A stretch of DNA of 36,388 nt, taken from the NCBI GenBank assembly GCA_964645815.1, contig CAZYCR010000004.1, forward strand, positions 1 to 36,388. The letters are read 5' to 3'. Each line of letters opens with the position of its first letter. Within the stretch, counting starts at the first letter, position 1. The notes beneath the pieces are model-generated. The model worked only from the letters and a program-made list of their open reading frames with translations. It ran no database searches and was not told where the DNA came from. The DNA comes from JAHISC01 sp964645815 (GTDB lineage Bacteria; Patescibacteriota; Patescibacteriia; UBA9934). This document shows positions 1 through 7,620 of the stretch, in pieces. The position numbers and the translations under genes were made by a program.

Positions 1-35
1 GCAAACTTCCATTTTAAATATCACAAAGTGTTACC

Positions 36-56
36 GATGTACCCTTCTAGTACATC
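36..56. promoter_or_regulatory. 7-bp inverted repeat upstream of the rpsO promoter
   Basis: GATGTAC (36-42) and GTACATC (50-56) form a perfect 7-bp inverted repeat with a 7-nt loop, ending 3 nt before the -35 hexamer of the rpsO promoter. It could be an operator or the base of an upstream gene's terminator. No clear T-run follows, so an operator is slightly preferred. Confidence 0.35.
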
Positions 57-59
57 TCC

Positions 60-88
60 TTGACAAATTTTCTGATTTTAGCTAATCT
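60..88 (+). promoter_or_regulatory. Promoter of rpsO
   Basis: TTGACA at 60-65, a 17-nt spacer and TAATCT at 83-88 match a housekeeping sigma-70 type promoter (6/6 and 4/6). Transcription would start near 95 and give a leader of about 70 nt before rpsO. Confidence 0.75.
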
Positions 89-105
89 ATCAACATAATT
101 AACTG

Positions 106-152
106 CTGTCCGTCATGGTTTACCGCTGAGCACGGTTTACTAAGACGGTCAG
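106..152 (+). promoter_or_regulatory. rpsO leader RNA hairpin, candidate S15 autoregulatory element
   Basis: Positions 106-114 pair with 144-152 (8 pairs around one T.T mismatch). Inside lies a smaller stem, ACCG 122-125 with CGGT 133-136 and a 7-nt loop. The structure ends 15 nt before the preferred rpsO start at 168. Ribosomal protein S15 represses its own mRNA through leader structures in several bacteria, although those structures differ between lineages. That this one binds S15 is inference. Confidence 0.5.
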
Positions 153-167
153 ATGAATTATCAAAAT

Positions 168-440
168 ATGCTCACTAAACAACAAAAGCAGCGCATCATT
201 GATAAGTTTAAGACTCACGAAAAGGATACGGGTTCGCCTCAGGTCCAGATCGCGATTCTAACTGCAGAGATTAAAGATCTCACCAAACACTTGCGCATGC
301 ACAAAAAGGACTTCAGCTCTCGCCGCGGACTTGTTAAAAAAGTCGTTGAGCGACGCCGACTCCTTAAGTATCTAGAACGGGAAGATAATAAAGAATATAT
401 AAAGCTCGTGGACGATTTGAAACTCCGCGTGGCTAAATAA
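168..440 (+). CDS. rpsO: 30S ribosomal protein S15
   Basis: This is the small-subunit protein S15, a primary binder of the central domain of 16S rRNA that also contributes to an intersubunit bridge. The sequence carries the family hallmarks: KTHEKDTGSPQVQIAILT near the N-terminus, then HKKDFSSRRGL and the RRRLLKYL stretch. I chose the ATG at 168 (90 residues) because it aligns with the usual start of S15 proteins (88-90 residues). An in-frame ATG at 153 would add MNYQN and abut the leader hairpin. Neither start has a clear SD. The gene has its own promoter, a structured leader and a strong terminator. Its nearness to pnp matches the widespread rpsO-pnp linkage, but a NYN-domain gene sits between them here. 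Confidence 0.97.
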   Translation: MLTKQQKQRIIDKFKTHEKDTGSPQVQIAILTAEIKDLTKHLRMHKKDFSSRRGLVKKVVERRRLLKYLEREDNKEYIKLVDDLKLRVAK

Positions 441-444
441 TTTA

Positions 445-473
445 GAGCCCGCCCACGGCGGGCTTCGCTTTTT
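445..473 (+). terminator. Intrinsic terminator of rpsO
   Basis: A perfect 8-bp GC-rich stem (446-453 with 457-464, 3-nt loop) is followed by a T-rich tail ending at 473. It starts 5 nt after the rpsO stop codon. Confidence 0.9.
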
Positions 474-481
474 AAAAAAAT

Positions 482-1084
482 ATGTTAAGTACTAAAACGC
501 GACGCGTTGGAGTTTTTATCGATGTTCAGAACATGTACTACAGCGCCCGCAACCTTTTTGATCACAAGGTCAATTTTGCCAACATTGTCAAAGAAACTGT
601 CGGTGATGCTCAATTGGTTCGAGCAATCGCCTATACAATTTCTACCAAAGGTGGTGAAGAAACCGCTTTTTTCGATGCTCTACGCGGTGCCGGAATAGAG
701 GTTAAATCAAAAGAACTCTTAGAATACGCCGGTGGCGGAAAAAAGGGAGACTGGGATGTTGGCGTTGCCGTTGATATTATTCGCATGCTCGACATGCTTG
801 ACGTAGTTGTCCTAGTTTCAGGTGATGGTGATTTTGTACCACTGGCTGATTATGTTCGCAGCCGCGGTAGAATTTTTCACGTTGCTTCCTTTAGAGAATC
901 GACCTCTGGATCTTTAGTTGAAGCAACTGATCAATACACGAATCTTTCAGCTGACAAAAAGAAATTCCTGATTTCCGATTATACTCGAACAAAAAGTGAT
1001 CAAACAAAAAAATCAGTCAAAAAAGTTGAGCCGAAAGAAATTGTTGCTCAAGAAGAAAGTCGCAGCCGCCGTTTGAGTTTTTAA
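482..1084 (+). CDS. NYN domain (LabA/DUF88 family) putative ribonuclease
   Basis: A 200-residue protein with a PIN-like NYN fold over residues 8-155. The family's acidic residues are visible: D14 in VFIDVQN, D90/D92 and D98 in the GDWDVGVAVD stretch, and D115/D117 in VSGDGDF. NYN proteins are metal-dependent RNA-cleaving or RNA-binding enzymes; the substrate here is unknown. The C-terminal 45 residues are lysine-rich and look disordered, which suits RNA binding. Lying between rpsO and pnp, it is plausibly part of an RNA-processing neighbourhood, but the strong rpsO terminator means it needs read-through or an unseen promoter. No SD is visible. A shorter out-of-frame ORF inside it is a shadow. 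Confidence 0.88.
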   Translation: MLSTKTRRVGVFIDVQNMYYSARNLFDHKVNFANIVKETVGDAQLVRAIAYTISTKGGEETAFFDALRGAGIEVKSKELLEYAGGGKKGDWDVGVAVDIIRMLDMLDVVVLVSGDGDFVPLADYVRSRGRIFHVASFRESTSGSLVEATDQYTNLSADKKKFLISDYTRTKSDQTKKSVKKVEPKEIVAQEESRSRRLSF

Positions 1085-1093
1085 TTGACCTGA

Positions 1094-1207
1094 GAGGTTT
1101 GAAAATTTTCAAGCCTCGACTGGTCACTTAAGACCGATAAATTAATCTTTCGGTTTGAAACATTGAGATCCTGAGTTTCGCTCATGGTCTTCAGCTTCAA
1201 ACCGAAA
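1094..1207 (+). promoter_or_regulatory. pnp leader with three successive hairpins
   Basis: Three structures precede pnp: a near-perfect palindromic stem at 1094-1117 (one T.G pair), a small GGTC/GACC stem at 1122-1135, and a perfect 12-bp long-range stem pairing 1148-1159 with 1196-1207 around an internal TGAG/CTCA hairpin. The last stem ends 8 nt before the pnp ATG. In enterobacteria pnp is autoregulated through an RNase III-cut leader duplex. A similar role here is inference by position only. Confidence 0.55.
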
Positions 1208-1215
1208 AAACAAAT

Positions 1216-3444
1216 ATGCAAAAGTATAAATTTTCTGCCACAGTCGGAGGCCGAGAGCTCTCGATTGAGACAGGTACTTTGGCTCAAACAGCTAATGGTA
1301 GCTGTACTCTTCGCTATGGCGACACAGTACTTCTGGCAACTGCTGTGATGAGTCCAGAAACAAGACCAGGTATGGGATTTTTCCCGTTAATGGTTGAATT
1401 TGAGGAAAAAATGTACGCCGCTGGCCGAATAAAAGGCTCACGTTTTATCAAGCGTGAAGGCCGACCAACCGATGAGGCCGTTCTGACAGCGCGTTTTATC
1501 GACCGCGCCATTCGTCCAATGTTTGACGAACGGATGAAAAACGAAGTTCAGGTTATTGTAACGGCCTTGGCTTTCGACGAGGCTAACGACCCGGATATCT
1601 TGGGTCTGATCGCTGCCTCCTGTGCTTTGCACATGAGCGATATTCCATGGAACGGCCCAATTGGTGCCGCTCGAATTTCCAAACTCGGTAACGAGTGGTT
1701 AGTCAACCCAACCTACGAACAAAGAAAGACAACTGATTTTGATCTTGATGTTTCCGGTACAAAAGAAAAGGTTGTTATGATCGAAGCTTGTGCCAACGAA
1801 GCTGACGAAGCAGTTATGCTCGAGGCTTTTGAGCGTGGACTTGCCGAGATGGAGCCGGTGATCAAACTCTTGGAAGAGGTCAAAACCAAAGTTGGAAAAG
1901 AAAAAGTTGATTTATTCAACCCAAAAACTGATGAAGAAAAATTAGCTTTGGAACGTAAAGCCGAAGTCGAAGAGTTGGCGATTGCTTTTATGAAATCGCA
2001 AATGCAAGAACTCTTCTTCGATGAACCCAAAGCTACCAAAATTGAACGAAGCGCAGCTAAAAGTGAATTAAAATCTCGATTAGTGAAACACTTGAAAGAG
2101 AAAGAACTCACCGATGACGAGATTCATATTGCTACAGATTTGATTTATGAATTTGTACAAAATGAAGCCTCTCGTTTAATTTTAGAAGAAGGTAAACGTA
2201 TTGATGGTCGAGCTCTTGATGAAGTTCGCGAGCTTCAAGTTGAAGTTGGTTTATTGCCTCGTGTTCACGGCAGTGGACTTTTCGCCCGCGGCGAAACTCA
2301 AATCCTTTCTGTTTGTACTTTAGGTGCTCCTGGAGATAAACAAACACTCGATGGAATGGAATTAGTCGGTGACAAGCGCTACATGCATCACTATAATTTC
2401 CCTCCATTCGCTGTTGGAGAAGCAAAACCTCTTCGTGGTACTGGTCGTCGAGAAATTGGGCACGGTGCTTTGGCAGAAAAAGCTATACGCAACATGATTC
2501 CTGACGTTGACACCTTCCCATACACCATTAGAGTCGTTTCAGAAACATTAAATTCAAATGGTTCAAGTTCAATGGCATCAACTTGTGGTTCGACATTAGC
2601 TCTCATGGATGCTGGTGTACCAATCAAGTCGCCGGTTGCCGGAATTGCCATGGGTCTAGCCTCACGAGGTGACCAATGGAAAGTGGTAACTGACCTTCAA
2701 GACCTCGAAGATGGCCCTGGCGGTATGGATTTCAAGATTACCGGTACAAAGAACGGCATTACTGCCATTCAAATGGACACAAAGACCTCTGGTATTAACA
2801 TGGAAATCATTAAAACTGCTTTAAGCCAAGCAAAAACTGCTCGATTGCACATCTTGAAGCAGATGCTAGCGGTTATTCCGGAGCCAAGAACAGAATTATC
2901 ACCATTTGCACCAAGAATCTTCGAAATTCGAATAAATCCAGATAAAATTCGCGAAGTTATTGGCCCAGGTGGTAAAATGATTAACGAGATCATTGAAAAA
3001 ACCGGTGTTGAAGCAATTGATATTGAACAAGATGGACTGGTTATGATCACAGCCACAGACCAAGAATCTGGTGAAAAAGCTCGAAATTGGGTTCACGATT
3101 TAACAAGAGAAGTTGAAGTAGGTGAATTGTTTGAGGGTGAAGTAGTAAGACTTATGGATTTTGGCGCCTTTATTCAAGTACTTCCTGGAAAGGACGGTAT
3201 GGTCCATATCTCCGAGCTTGCCCCATGGCGAGTAGAAAAAGTGAGTGATATCGTTAAAGTTGGCGATAAAGTAAAGGTAAAAGTGATTGAAATTGACGAT
3301 CAGGGCCGAATTAACCTTTCAATGAAGCAAGCTGAGGGTAATGTATATACCGATGAAATGAAGGCAAAAGCTCAAAGCCAACCGCCAAAACGACCAGGTC
3401 GTCCTCTATTTGGTAAGAAGCCAGGTCACAGACCACAAAAATAA
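1216..3444 (+). CDS. pnp: Polynucleotide phosphorylase (PNPase)
   Basis: The phosphorolytic 3'-5' exoribonuclease, which degrades RNA using phosphate to release nucleoside diphosphates and can act in reverse as a polymerase. At 742 residues it has full family length and order: first RNase PH-like domain (about 1-215), helical linker, second RNase PH domain (about 310-540), a KH domain whose GPGG loop is at 583-586, and an S1 domain from about 636 to 705. It ends in a short basic, proline-rich tail. The second core shows the typical GTGRREIGHGALAE and GSSSMASTCG motifs. The ATG at 1216 follows an A-rich spacer with no SD. The upstream leader is strongly structured. Confidence 0.98.
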   Translation: MQKYKFSATVGGRELSIETGTLAQTANGSCTLRYGDTVLLATAVMSPETRPGMGFFPLMVEFEEKMYAAGRIKGSRFIKREGRPTDEAVLTARFIDRAIRPMFDERMKNEVQVIVTALAFDEANDPDILGLIAASCALHMSDIPWNGPIGAARISKLGNEWLVNPTYEQRKTTDFDLDVSGTKEKVVMIEACANEADEAVMLEAFERGLAEMEPVIKLLEEVKTKVGKEKVDLFNPKTDEEKLALERKAEVEELAIAFMKSQMQELFFDEPKATKIERSAAKSELKSRLVKHLKEKELTDDEIHIATDLIYEFVQNEASRLILEEGKRIDGRALDEVRELQVEVGLLPRVHGSGLFARGETQILSVCTLGAPGDKQTLDGMELVGDKRYMHHYNFPPFAVGEAKPLRGTGRREIGHGALAEKAIRNMIPDVDTFPYTIRVVSETLNSNGSSSMASTCGSTLALMDAGVPIKSPVAGIAMGLASRGDQWKVVTDLQDLEDGPGGMDFKITGTKNGITAIQMDTKTSGINMEIIKTALSQAKTARLHILKQMLAVIPEPRTELSPFAPRIFEIRINPDKIREVIGPGGKMINEIIEKTGVEAIDIEQDGLVMITATDQESGEKARNWVHDLTREVEVGELFEGEVVRLMDFGAFIQVLPGKDGMVHISELAPWRVEKVSDIVKVGDKVKVKVIEIDDQGRINLSMKQAEGNVYTDEMKAKAQSQPPKRPGRPLFGKKPGHRPQK

Positions 3445-3445
3445 A

Positions 3446-4663
3446 ATGACAACTTCTCTCAAGATCCAAATTGAAGCTAAAGCAACCCGCCGACCAAATA
3501 GGCGGGTTGTTTGGCTTCTGATAAGTTTTATTTTGCTAACCTTGGCATTTTTCCTTGGTGAACGGATTTGGCTTGCTAAGGATACAACTAGCACAATAAA
3601 GCCAGCAGAAACTGATTATTCAATTCACTTTCAAATAACTCCAAAATCAAGATCAATCTTTAGTCAAAAAGCTGGAAATTTACCTATTATTAGCGGAACT
3701 TCTTGGTCAGTTAGTAGTATTCTTGATTGGTCAGGCAATGAAATAAGCCTACATTTCTCCGATTCAGAGTTGATTGCCTTCTCAACTCAAAAACCAATAC
3801 CAGACGCAATACTTTCTCAAGCTGAGGCAATGCATTATTTTAAACTTGTAGACAATAATGGTCAGGTTAGGGGTATTTCCAAATATTCCAATCAAAATAT
3901 CGAAGATTACCATGTCAAAATTCAGAAACAATTGATTCTTCCCTTTATTTCTGGCGTATTAATCAATAATACTGAGACAAATGGTATTGCTCTTCATAAA
4001 AAATACCTGGTTTTACAGGGAAATGGATTTACTTACAACAAAATACCGGAAGAATTTGGTGAAAACACTACTGTTTTAGCACAAATTCACCTTACAAAAG
4101 AGCAAATTCCCTCAAACATATTTGTTAACACCCTGATTCCAGGAGATTTACTCTCTCTTCAAGGTAATGATTACTACATTACCATTACAGAAACCGATGG
4201 AATGACGAATTACACGCTGCTGATAGAAGGAATTGGAGCTCAATTGGATGATTTAACCAAGCTAGGTAAAGAAATAATGTCTCGAAATAGTTTGTCCACC
4301 ACAGCGTGGACAATAAAAGATGAGGTTGTGGTTGATGAGATCATCTCTAATCCAGACGATCTCGATATTCAAATTGAAAACAACTCAGGAATCAGTACTT
4401 TGATATTTAAAAATCATAGTGGGTCTTATCTTAGGATTAGTAAATCTCAAGAAACTGTTGTTATCACAAACAATGAACCTTCGCTAAGTTTAAACAATTT
4501 AGCATCAGTGAGTTCATGTACGAATTCTAAGCAATTTATTTTGCCAAATAAACTTAATCAATCTCTCACTCGAAATGCTGGGGGTATTAAAAGAGTTTCG
4601 ATCATCAATGCAATTGAAGAAATAGCTATCAAGAGAAATAAAATGTATTTTTGCTGGAGGTAA
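3446..4663 (+). CDS. Membrane-anchored protein of unknown function
   Basis: I do not recognise this family. The ATG at 3446 lies 1 nt after the pnp stop and gives 405 residues; an upstream in-frame ATG at 3410 would overlap pnp out of frame and is less likely. The N-terminus is basic, followed by one hydrophobic helix (about residues 22-40, VVWLLISFILLTLAFFLG), so the protein should be anchored in the membrane with about 360 residues outside. The exported part is rich in Ser, Thr, Asn and Ile with many predicted strands and no obvious catalytic motif. The final residues are basic and include the only tryptophan-cysteine pair. Base composition is AT-rich like the housekeeping genes. Confidence 0.7.
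   Translation: MTTSLKIQIEAKATRRPNRRVVWLLISFILLTLAFFLGERIWLAKDTTSTIKPAETDYSIHFQITPKSRSIFSQKAGNLPIISGTSWSVSSILDWSGNEISLHFSDSELIAFSTQKPIPDAILSQAEAMHYFKLVDNNGQVRGISKYSNQNIEDYHVKIQKQLILPFISGVLINNTETNGIALHKKYLVLQGNGFTYNKIPEEFGENTTVLAQIHLTKEQIPSNIFVNTLIPGDLLSLQGNDYYITITETDGMTNYTLLIEGIGAQLDDLTKLGKEIMSRNSLSTTAWTIKDEVVVDEIISNPDDLDIQIENNSGISTLIFKNHSGSYLRISKSQETVVITNNEPSLSLNNLASVSSCTNSKQFILPNKLNQSLTRNAGGIKRVSIINAIEEIAIKRNKMYFCWR
3482..3510 (+). terminator. Stem-loop after pnp, lying inside the next reading frame
   Basis: A 9-10 bp GC-rich stem (3482-3491 with 3501-3510, 9-nt loop) lies 40 nt after the pnp stop and is followed by TTTGG rather than a clean T-run. It is a weak terminator or attenuator and lies within codons 13-22 of the downstream gene, so it would set how much of that gene is transcribed. 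Confidence 0.45.
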
Positions 4664-4666
4664 AAC

Positions 4667-4740
4667 CTGTGGATAACCTGGTACTTATCCTAAAGTTATC
4701 CACAGATTCTTTGAATACAAATGTTGGTAAGTTATTCACA
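4667..4740. promoter_or_regulatory. DnaA-box cluster away from dnaA
   Basis: Two perfect consensus DnaA boxes face each other: TTATCCACA on the minus strand at 4668-4676 and on the plus strand at 4696-4704, forming an 11-bp inverted repeat (4667-4677 with 4695-4705). A third, TTATTCACA, is at 4732-4740 with one mismatch. They lie about 12 kb from dnaA and 40 nt upstream of the -35 element of the candidate ncRNA. Confidence 0.7.
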
Positions 4741-4779
4741 ATACGCAGATTATATTGAAAAATAAGGCTATTTGACGTG

Positions 4780-4808
4780 TTGACAATAAGTGTTCAGGGC
4801 CTTATCAT
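4780..4808 (+). promoter_or_regulatory. Strong promoter of the candidate ncRNA
   Basis: TTGACA at 4780-4785, a 17-nt spacer and TATCAT at 4803-4808 (5/6). The start site would be near 4815. No ORF begins within 400 nt downstream, so the transcript is expected to be non-coding. Confidence 0.75.
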
Positions 4809-4814
4809 ATAAGT

Positions 4815-5185
4815 ACAACATTGCTCTTTCAACAATCACCCGTTTCTAGCACAACCGTGCTAGTCTGACACGGGGGAGGTTTCCCGGAGACCCACTGCTT
4901 CGGGAGATATCCTAACACTTTACTGCATCGTTCATGCTCTTGGGGGAAACAAGAGAACTAGGTTAGCTCTGCGCTGATTACCTAGTGGAGCAAAACCAAG
5001 ATGGGGTAGAGTGCGCTGTCAACCATTTGTTGTTGACGCCGAAGGGGTGCTGAGTTTTGGAGATTTTACGAAAATCTTCAGAACCCAGCGCCCGCGACCG
5101 GTGTCCAGCCAATGTCGTGGGGCGCAAACGCACCGAATATATTTATCTTCGTCGGCTTGCAAAACGCGCCCTCTTTCTTTTTCTT
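4815..5185 (+). ncRNA. Unassigned structured RNA of about 370 nt
   Basis: This 580-bp gap between coding genes is about half G+C in an AT-rich surround, has no plausible ORF, follows a strong promoter and is dense in stems. CTAGCAC/GTGCTAG with loop AACC (4847-4864) is nested in a CCCGT/ACGGG helix. GGTTT pairs with AGACC (4878-4892). CTCTTG pairs with CAAGAG around GGGGAAA (4937-4955). ACTAGGT (4957-4963) pairs with ACCTAGT (4980-4986). GTCAAC pairs with GTTGAC (about 5018-5037). A stem of about 23 bp with one mismatch spans 5045-5093. GGGCGC (5120-5125) pairs with GCGCCC (5166-5171) before a pyrimidine-rich tail, a plausible 3' end. The segment at 4987-5006 resembles the CR-IV region of bacterial RNase P RNA, and the length fits, but the conserved CR-I and P4 motifs are absent. 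It is not a recognisable tmRNA, 6S or SRP RNA. Confidence 0.6.
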
Positions 5186-5193
5186 AAATTTTC

Positions 5194-5221
5194 TTGTATT
5201 TTTTGCAAAACTAGATATACT
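5194..5221 (+). promoter_or_regulatory. Promoter of the dksA-lspA-comM unit
   Basis: TTGTAT at 5194-5199, a 16-nt spacer and TATACT at 5216-5221. The start would be near 5228, giving a leader of about 20 nt. Confidence 0.6.
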
Positions 5222-5247
5222 TTTTAGATAAGGCCTAAATCATTTAT

Positions 5248-5622
5248 ATGAATAAAGCATTTATTGATGAAATGCGCGATAAACTCGAGGAAGAGAAGGC
5301 AAAGCTAGAAAACGAGCTTTCTCAATTTGCGCACCGAAACCCTAAGGCAACTGGAACAGATTTTGATACCAGATTCCCAGAATATGGCGATGATGAGGAC
5401 GAGAATGCCTCTGAAATAGCTGATTATTCAAATAATTTGTCTCTGGAGCGAGAACTCGAAAAAGCTTTAAGAGACGTTGAATCAGCGATTAAACGTATTA
5501 ATAAAAATATTTATACTGAGTGTAAATACTGTGGCTCTGAGATCTCTGAGGCTAGATTACGTGCTCGACCAACGTCCACTTCTTGTATTGCCTGCAAAAA
5601 AACCCTGACTCAGGAGCTTTAG
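5248..5622 (+). CDS. DksA/TraR-family C4 zinc-finger protein
   Basis: A 124-residue member of the DksA/TraR family, which binds in the secondary channel of RNA polymerase and modulates initiation. It has an N-terminal charged coiled-coil region (about 5-88, interrupted by an acidic stretch around 47-54) and a C-terminal four-cysteine zinc finger: C92, C95, C113, C116 (CKYC...CIAC). The acidic tip of classical DksA is not clearly identifiable, so the effect on transcription is uncertain. It is the first gene of a unit with lspA one nucleotide downstream. The lspA SD (GGAG) lies within its last codons, suggesting translational coupling. Confidence 0.9.
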   Translation: MNKAFIDEMRDKLEEEKAKLENELSQFAHRNPKATGTDFDTRFPEYGDDEDENASEIADYSNNLSLERELEKALRDVESAIKRINKNIYTECKYCGSEISEARLRARPTSTSCIACKKTLTQEL

Positions 5623-5623
5623 C

Positions 5624-6058
5624 ATGAAACGGGTGACAGAAAACATTATTATTGGATCAGCTCTGCTAATTGCAGTGGCTGATTCTTTATTTAAATGGCT
5701 CGCCATTTCGAATTTTCCATCTGATGGCATAAAAGCTAGTTGGCCGATCGACTTTTTACTGCATAAAAACCCAGGAATTGCTTTTGATTTACCTGTTCCG
5801 CTTTGGATTGTGATAACTTTTACACTTGTTATTAGTTTTTTCTTACTCCGTTTTGCTCTTATCCAACAATCAGCTAACCATGAGGCCGCAATTGCTGCAG
5901 TCATCATAGTTATTGGAGCTCTTGGCAACATGTTTGACCGAATCTTCAATGGTTTTACCACTGATTACATTATTTTATTTTCAAGATCAGCGATTAATTT
6001 ATCAGATATCCTCATCATCGCTGGCGCAATTCTATTAATCCGCTATACTAGAAAATAA
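5624..6058 (+). CDS. lspA: Lipoprotein signal peptidase (signal peptidase II)
   Basis: This membrane aspartic protease removes the signal peptide of prolipoproteins at the lipobox cysteine. The 144 residues form four hydrophobic helices, and the family motifs are present: D20 near the end of helix 1, KNPGIAFD at 48-55, GNMFDRI at 101-107, and the catalytic aspartates as TTDYI (D114) and INLSD (D128). A good SD (GGAG at 5612-5615) precedes the ATG. A likely client in this window is the lipoprotein at 23469. It shares a unit with the DksA-like gene and comM. Confidence 0.94.
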   Translation: MKRVTENIIIGSALLIAVADSLFKWLAISNFPSDGIKASWPIDFLLHKNPGIAFDLPVPLWIVITFTLVISFFLLRFALIQQSANHEAAIAAVIIVIGALGNMFDRIFNGFTTDYIILFSRSAINLSDILIIAGAILLIRYTRK

Positions 6059-6093
6059 GGACGCATCATAATTTTTCCCCAAAAGAAAATTAT

Positions 6094-7620
6094 ATGGGTT
6101 CTTCTTTTATTTATTCCGCTGCTTTTCTTGGTTTAAAGGCTAGCAGAGTTTCAGTTGAAACAGACATTGCTTCTGGATTGCCGAGATTTACCATCGTTGG
6201 TCTTCCTGATACAGCAATTTCAGAATCTCGTGATCGTGTTCGCGCAGCAATCAGAAATAGCGGGCTTTCATTTCCTCGAACACGCATTACCCTCAATCTT
6301 GCTCCAGCTGATATTAAAAAGCAGGGGCCTTCTTATGATCTACCAATCGCTTTGAGTATCTTGTCCGCGGCTGGCTCGATTCCAAAAACTTTGGAGCACA
6401 ATAATAGCTTATTCATCGGTGAGCTAGCTCTAGACGGCAGTTTGCGACCAGTACAAGGAATTCTTCTGGCTGCGTTGCTTGCCAAGGAGCATGGTCTCTC
6501 ACACATTATTGTTCCAGAAGAAAATGCGCCAGAAGCTTCTCTCGTGAAATCAATTCAAGTCATCCCTGCAAAATCATTAAATCAAGTTATCGCTTACCTT
6601 AAAAAAGAGATCGAAATTCAACCATTCAAGTTAGTCAATGCTAAAAAGGCCGTGTCTCAAACTATCGACGACATGGCTTCAGTTCAAGGACAAGAGCAGG
6701 CCAAGCGAGCCCTTGAAATTACTGCGGCCGGCAAACATAATTTACTACTTTCTGGGCCGCCTGGTTCTGGAAAAACTATGCTCGCCAGAAGTTTACCTTC
6801 AATTTTGCCAACCATGACTTTTGAAGAGGCATTGGAAGTGACAAAAATTCGTTCAGTGCTTTCAGCTGTTAGTCATCAGCACAAACTTATCACTGAACGT
6901 CCATTTAGAGCACCGCATCACACGAGTTCTAGCGTTTCTTTGATCGGTGGCGGCAGCTGGCCAAAACCTGGGGAAGTTTCTTTGGCTCATCAAGGCGTTC
7001 TATTTTTGGATGAATTTCCTGAATTTAGTCGAGCCGCGATTGAAAACTTAAGGCAACCCTTGGAAGACGGCTTTGTGGCAATTTCTCGAGCTGCCGGAAC
7101 CCTGGAATTTCCGGCTCGCTTTATTCTGGTCGCTGCTATGAACCCGTGTCCTTGTGGTTTTGCAAGCGATCCAGAAAAACCTTGCGTCTGTACACCTAAT
7201 CAAGTTCAAAAATATAGCCAAAAAATTTCCGGGCCAGTTCTTGATCGCATAGATTTAGCTATTGAAGTCCCCAGAATTAATTTCGAAAAATTAACGTCAA
7301 CGAAAGAAAATGAAACTTCAACTTCAATCAGAACTCGGGTTGAAGCAACAAGGAAACTCCAGCGAGAGCGTTACCGGGAAATAAAGATCAGCACCAATGC
7401 TGAACTTCATGGTGGTTTTCTTAAGCATTTTTGCCAGCTCGATGAAGAGAGTCATCAACTAATGAAACAAGCAATGGAGACAATGCATCTTTCGGCTCGC
7501 GCTTTTACTCGAGTCTTGAAGGTAGCGAGAACTATTGCCGATCTAGCCGGTGACGAAGCTCTAAAAATCAATCATTTAGCTGAAGCTTTACAGTATCGAC
7601 CAAAGACAAGAGGGGATTAG
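6094..7620 (+). CDS. comM: YifB/ComM family Mg-chelatase-like AAA+ ATPase
   Basis: A 508-residue protein of normal length for the ComM/YifB family. The N-terminal Lon-protease-like S5 domain (about 1-170) contains ASGLPRFTIVGLPD and NLAPADIKKQGPSYDLP. The AAA+ core has Walker A GPPGSGKT at 221-228 and Walker B VLFLDEF with D306/E307, followed by the MNPCPCGF element and the Mg-chelatase C-terminal helical domain (about 400-508). ComM is a helicase that promotes branch migration during natural transformation, so the gene suggests uptake and recombination of foreign DNA, consistent with the atypical genes in this window. Its stop overlaps the convergent maf stop by 4 bp. Confidence 0.95.
   Translation: MGSSFIYSAAFLGLKASRVSVETDIASGLPRFTIVGLPDTAISESRDRVRAAIRNSGLSFPRTRITLNLAPADIKKQGPSYDLPIALSILSAAGSIPKTLEHNNSLFIGELALDGSLRPVQGILLAALLAKEHGLSHIIVPEENAPEASLVKSIQVIPAKSLNQVIAYLKKEIEIQPFKLVNAKKAVSQTIDDMASVQGQEQAKRALEITAAGKHNLLLSGPPGSGKTMLARSLPSILPTMTFEEALEVTKIRSVLSAVSHQHKLITERPFRAPHHTSSSVSLIGGGSWPKPGEVSLAHQGVLFLDEFPEFSRAAIENLRQPLEDGFVAISRAAGTLEFPARFILVAAMNPCPCGFASDPEKPCVCTPNQVQKYSQKISGPVLDRIDLAIEVPRINFEKLTSTKENETSTSIRTRVEATRKLQRERYREIKISTNAELHGGFLKHFCQLDEESHQLMKQAMETMHLSARAFTRVLKVARTIADLAGDEALKINHLAEALQYRPKTRGD

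Noticed and set aside
4987..5092. RNase P RNA (rnpB) identity for the candidate ncRNA
   Set aside because: A CR-IV-like block (GGAGCAAAACCAAG) and CAGAACCC are present, but the universal CR-I motif and a matching P4 partner are not, and CAGAACCC is fully used in a local 23-bp stem.
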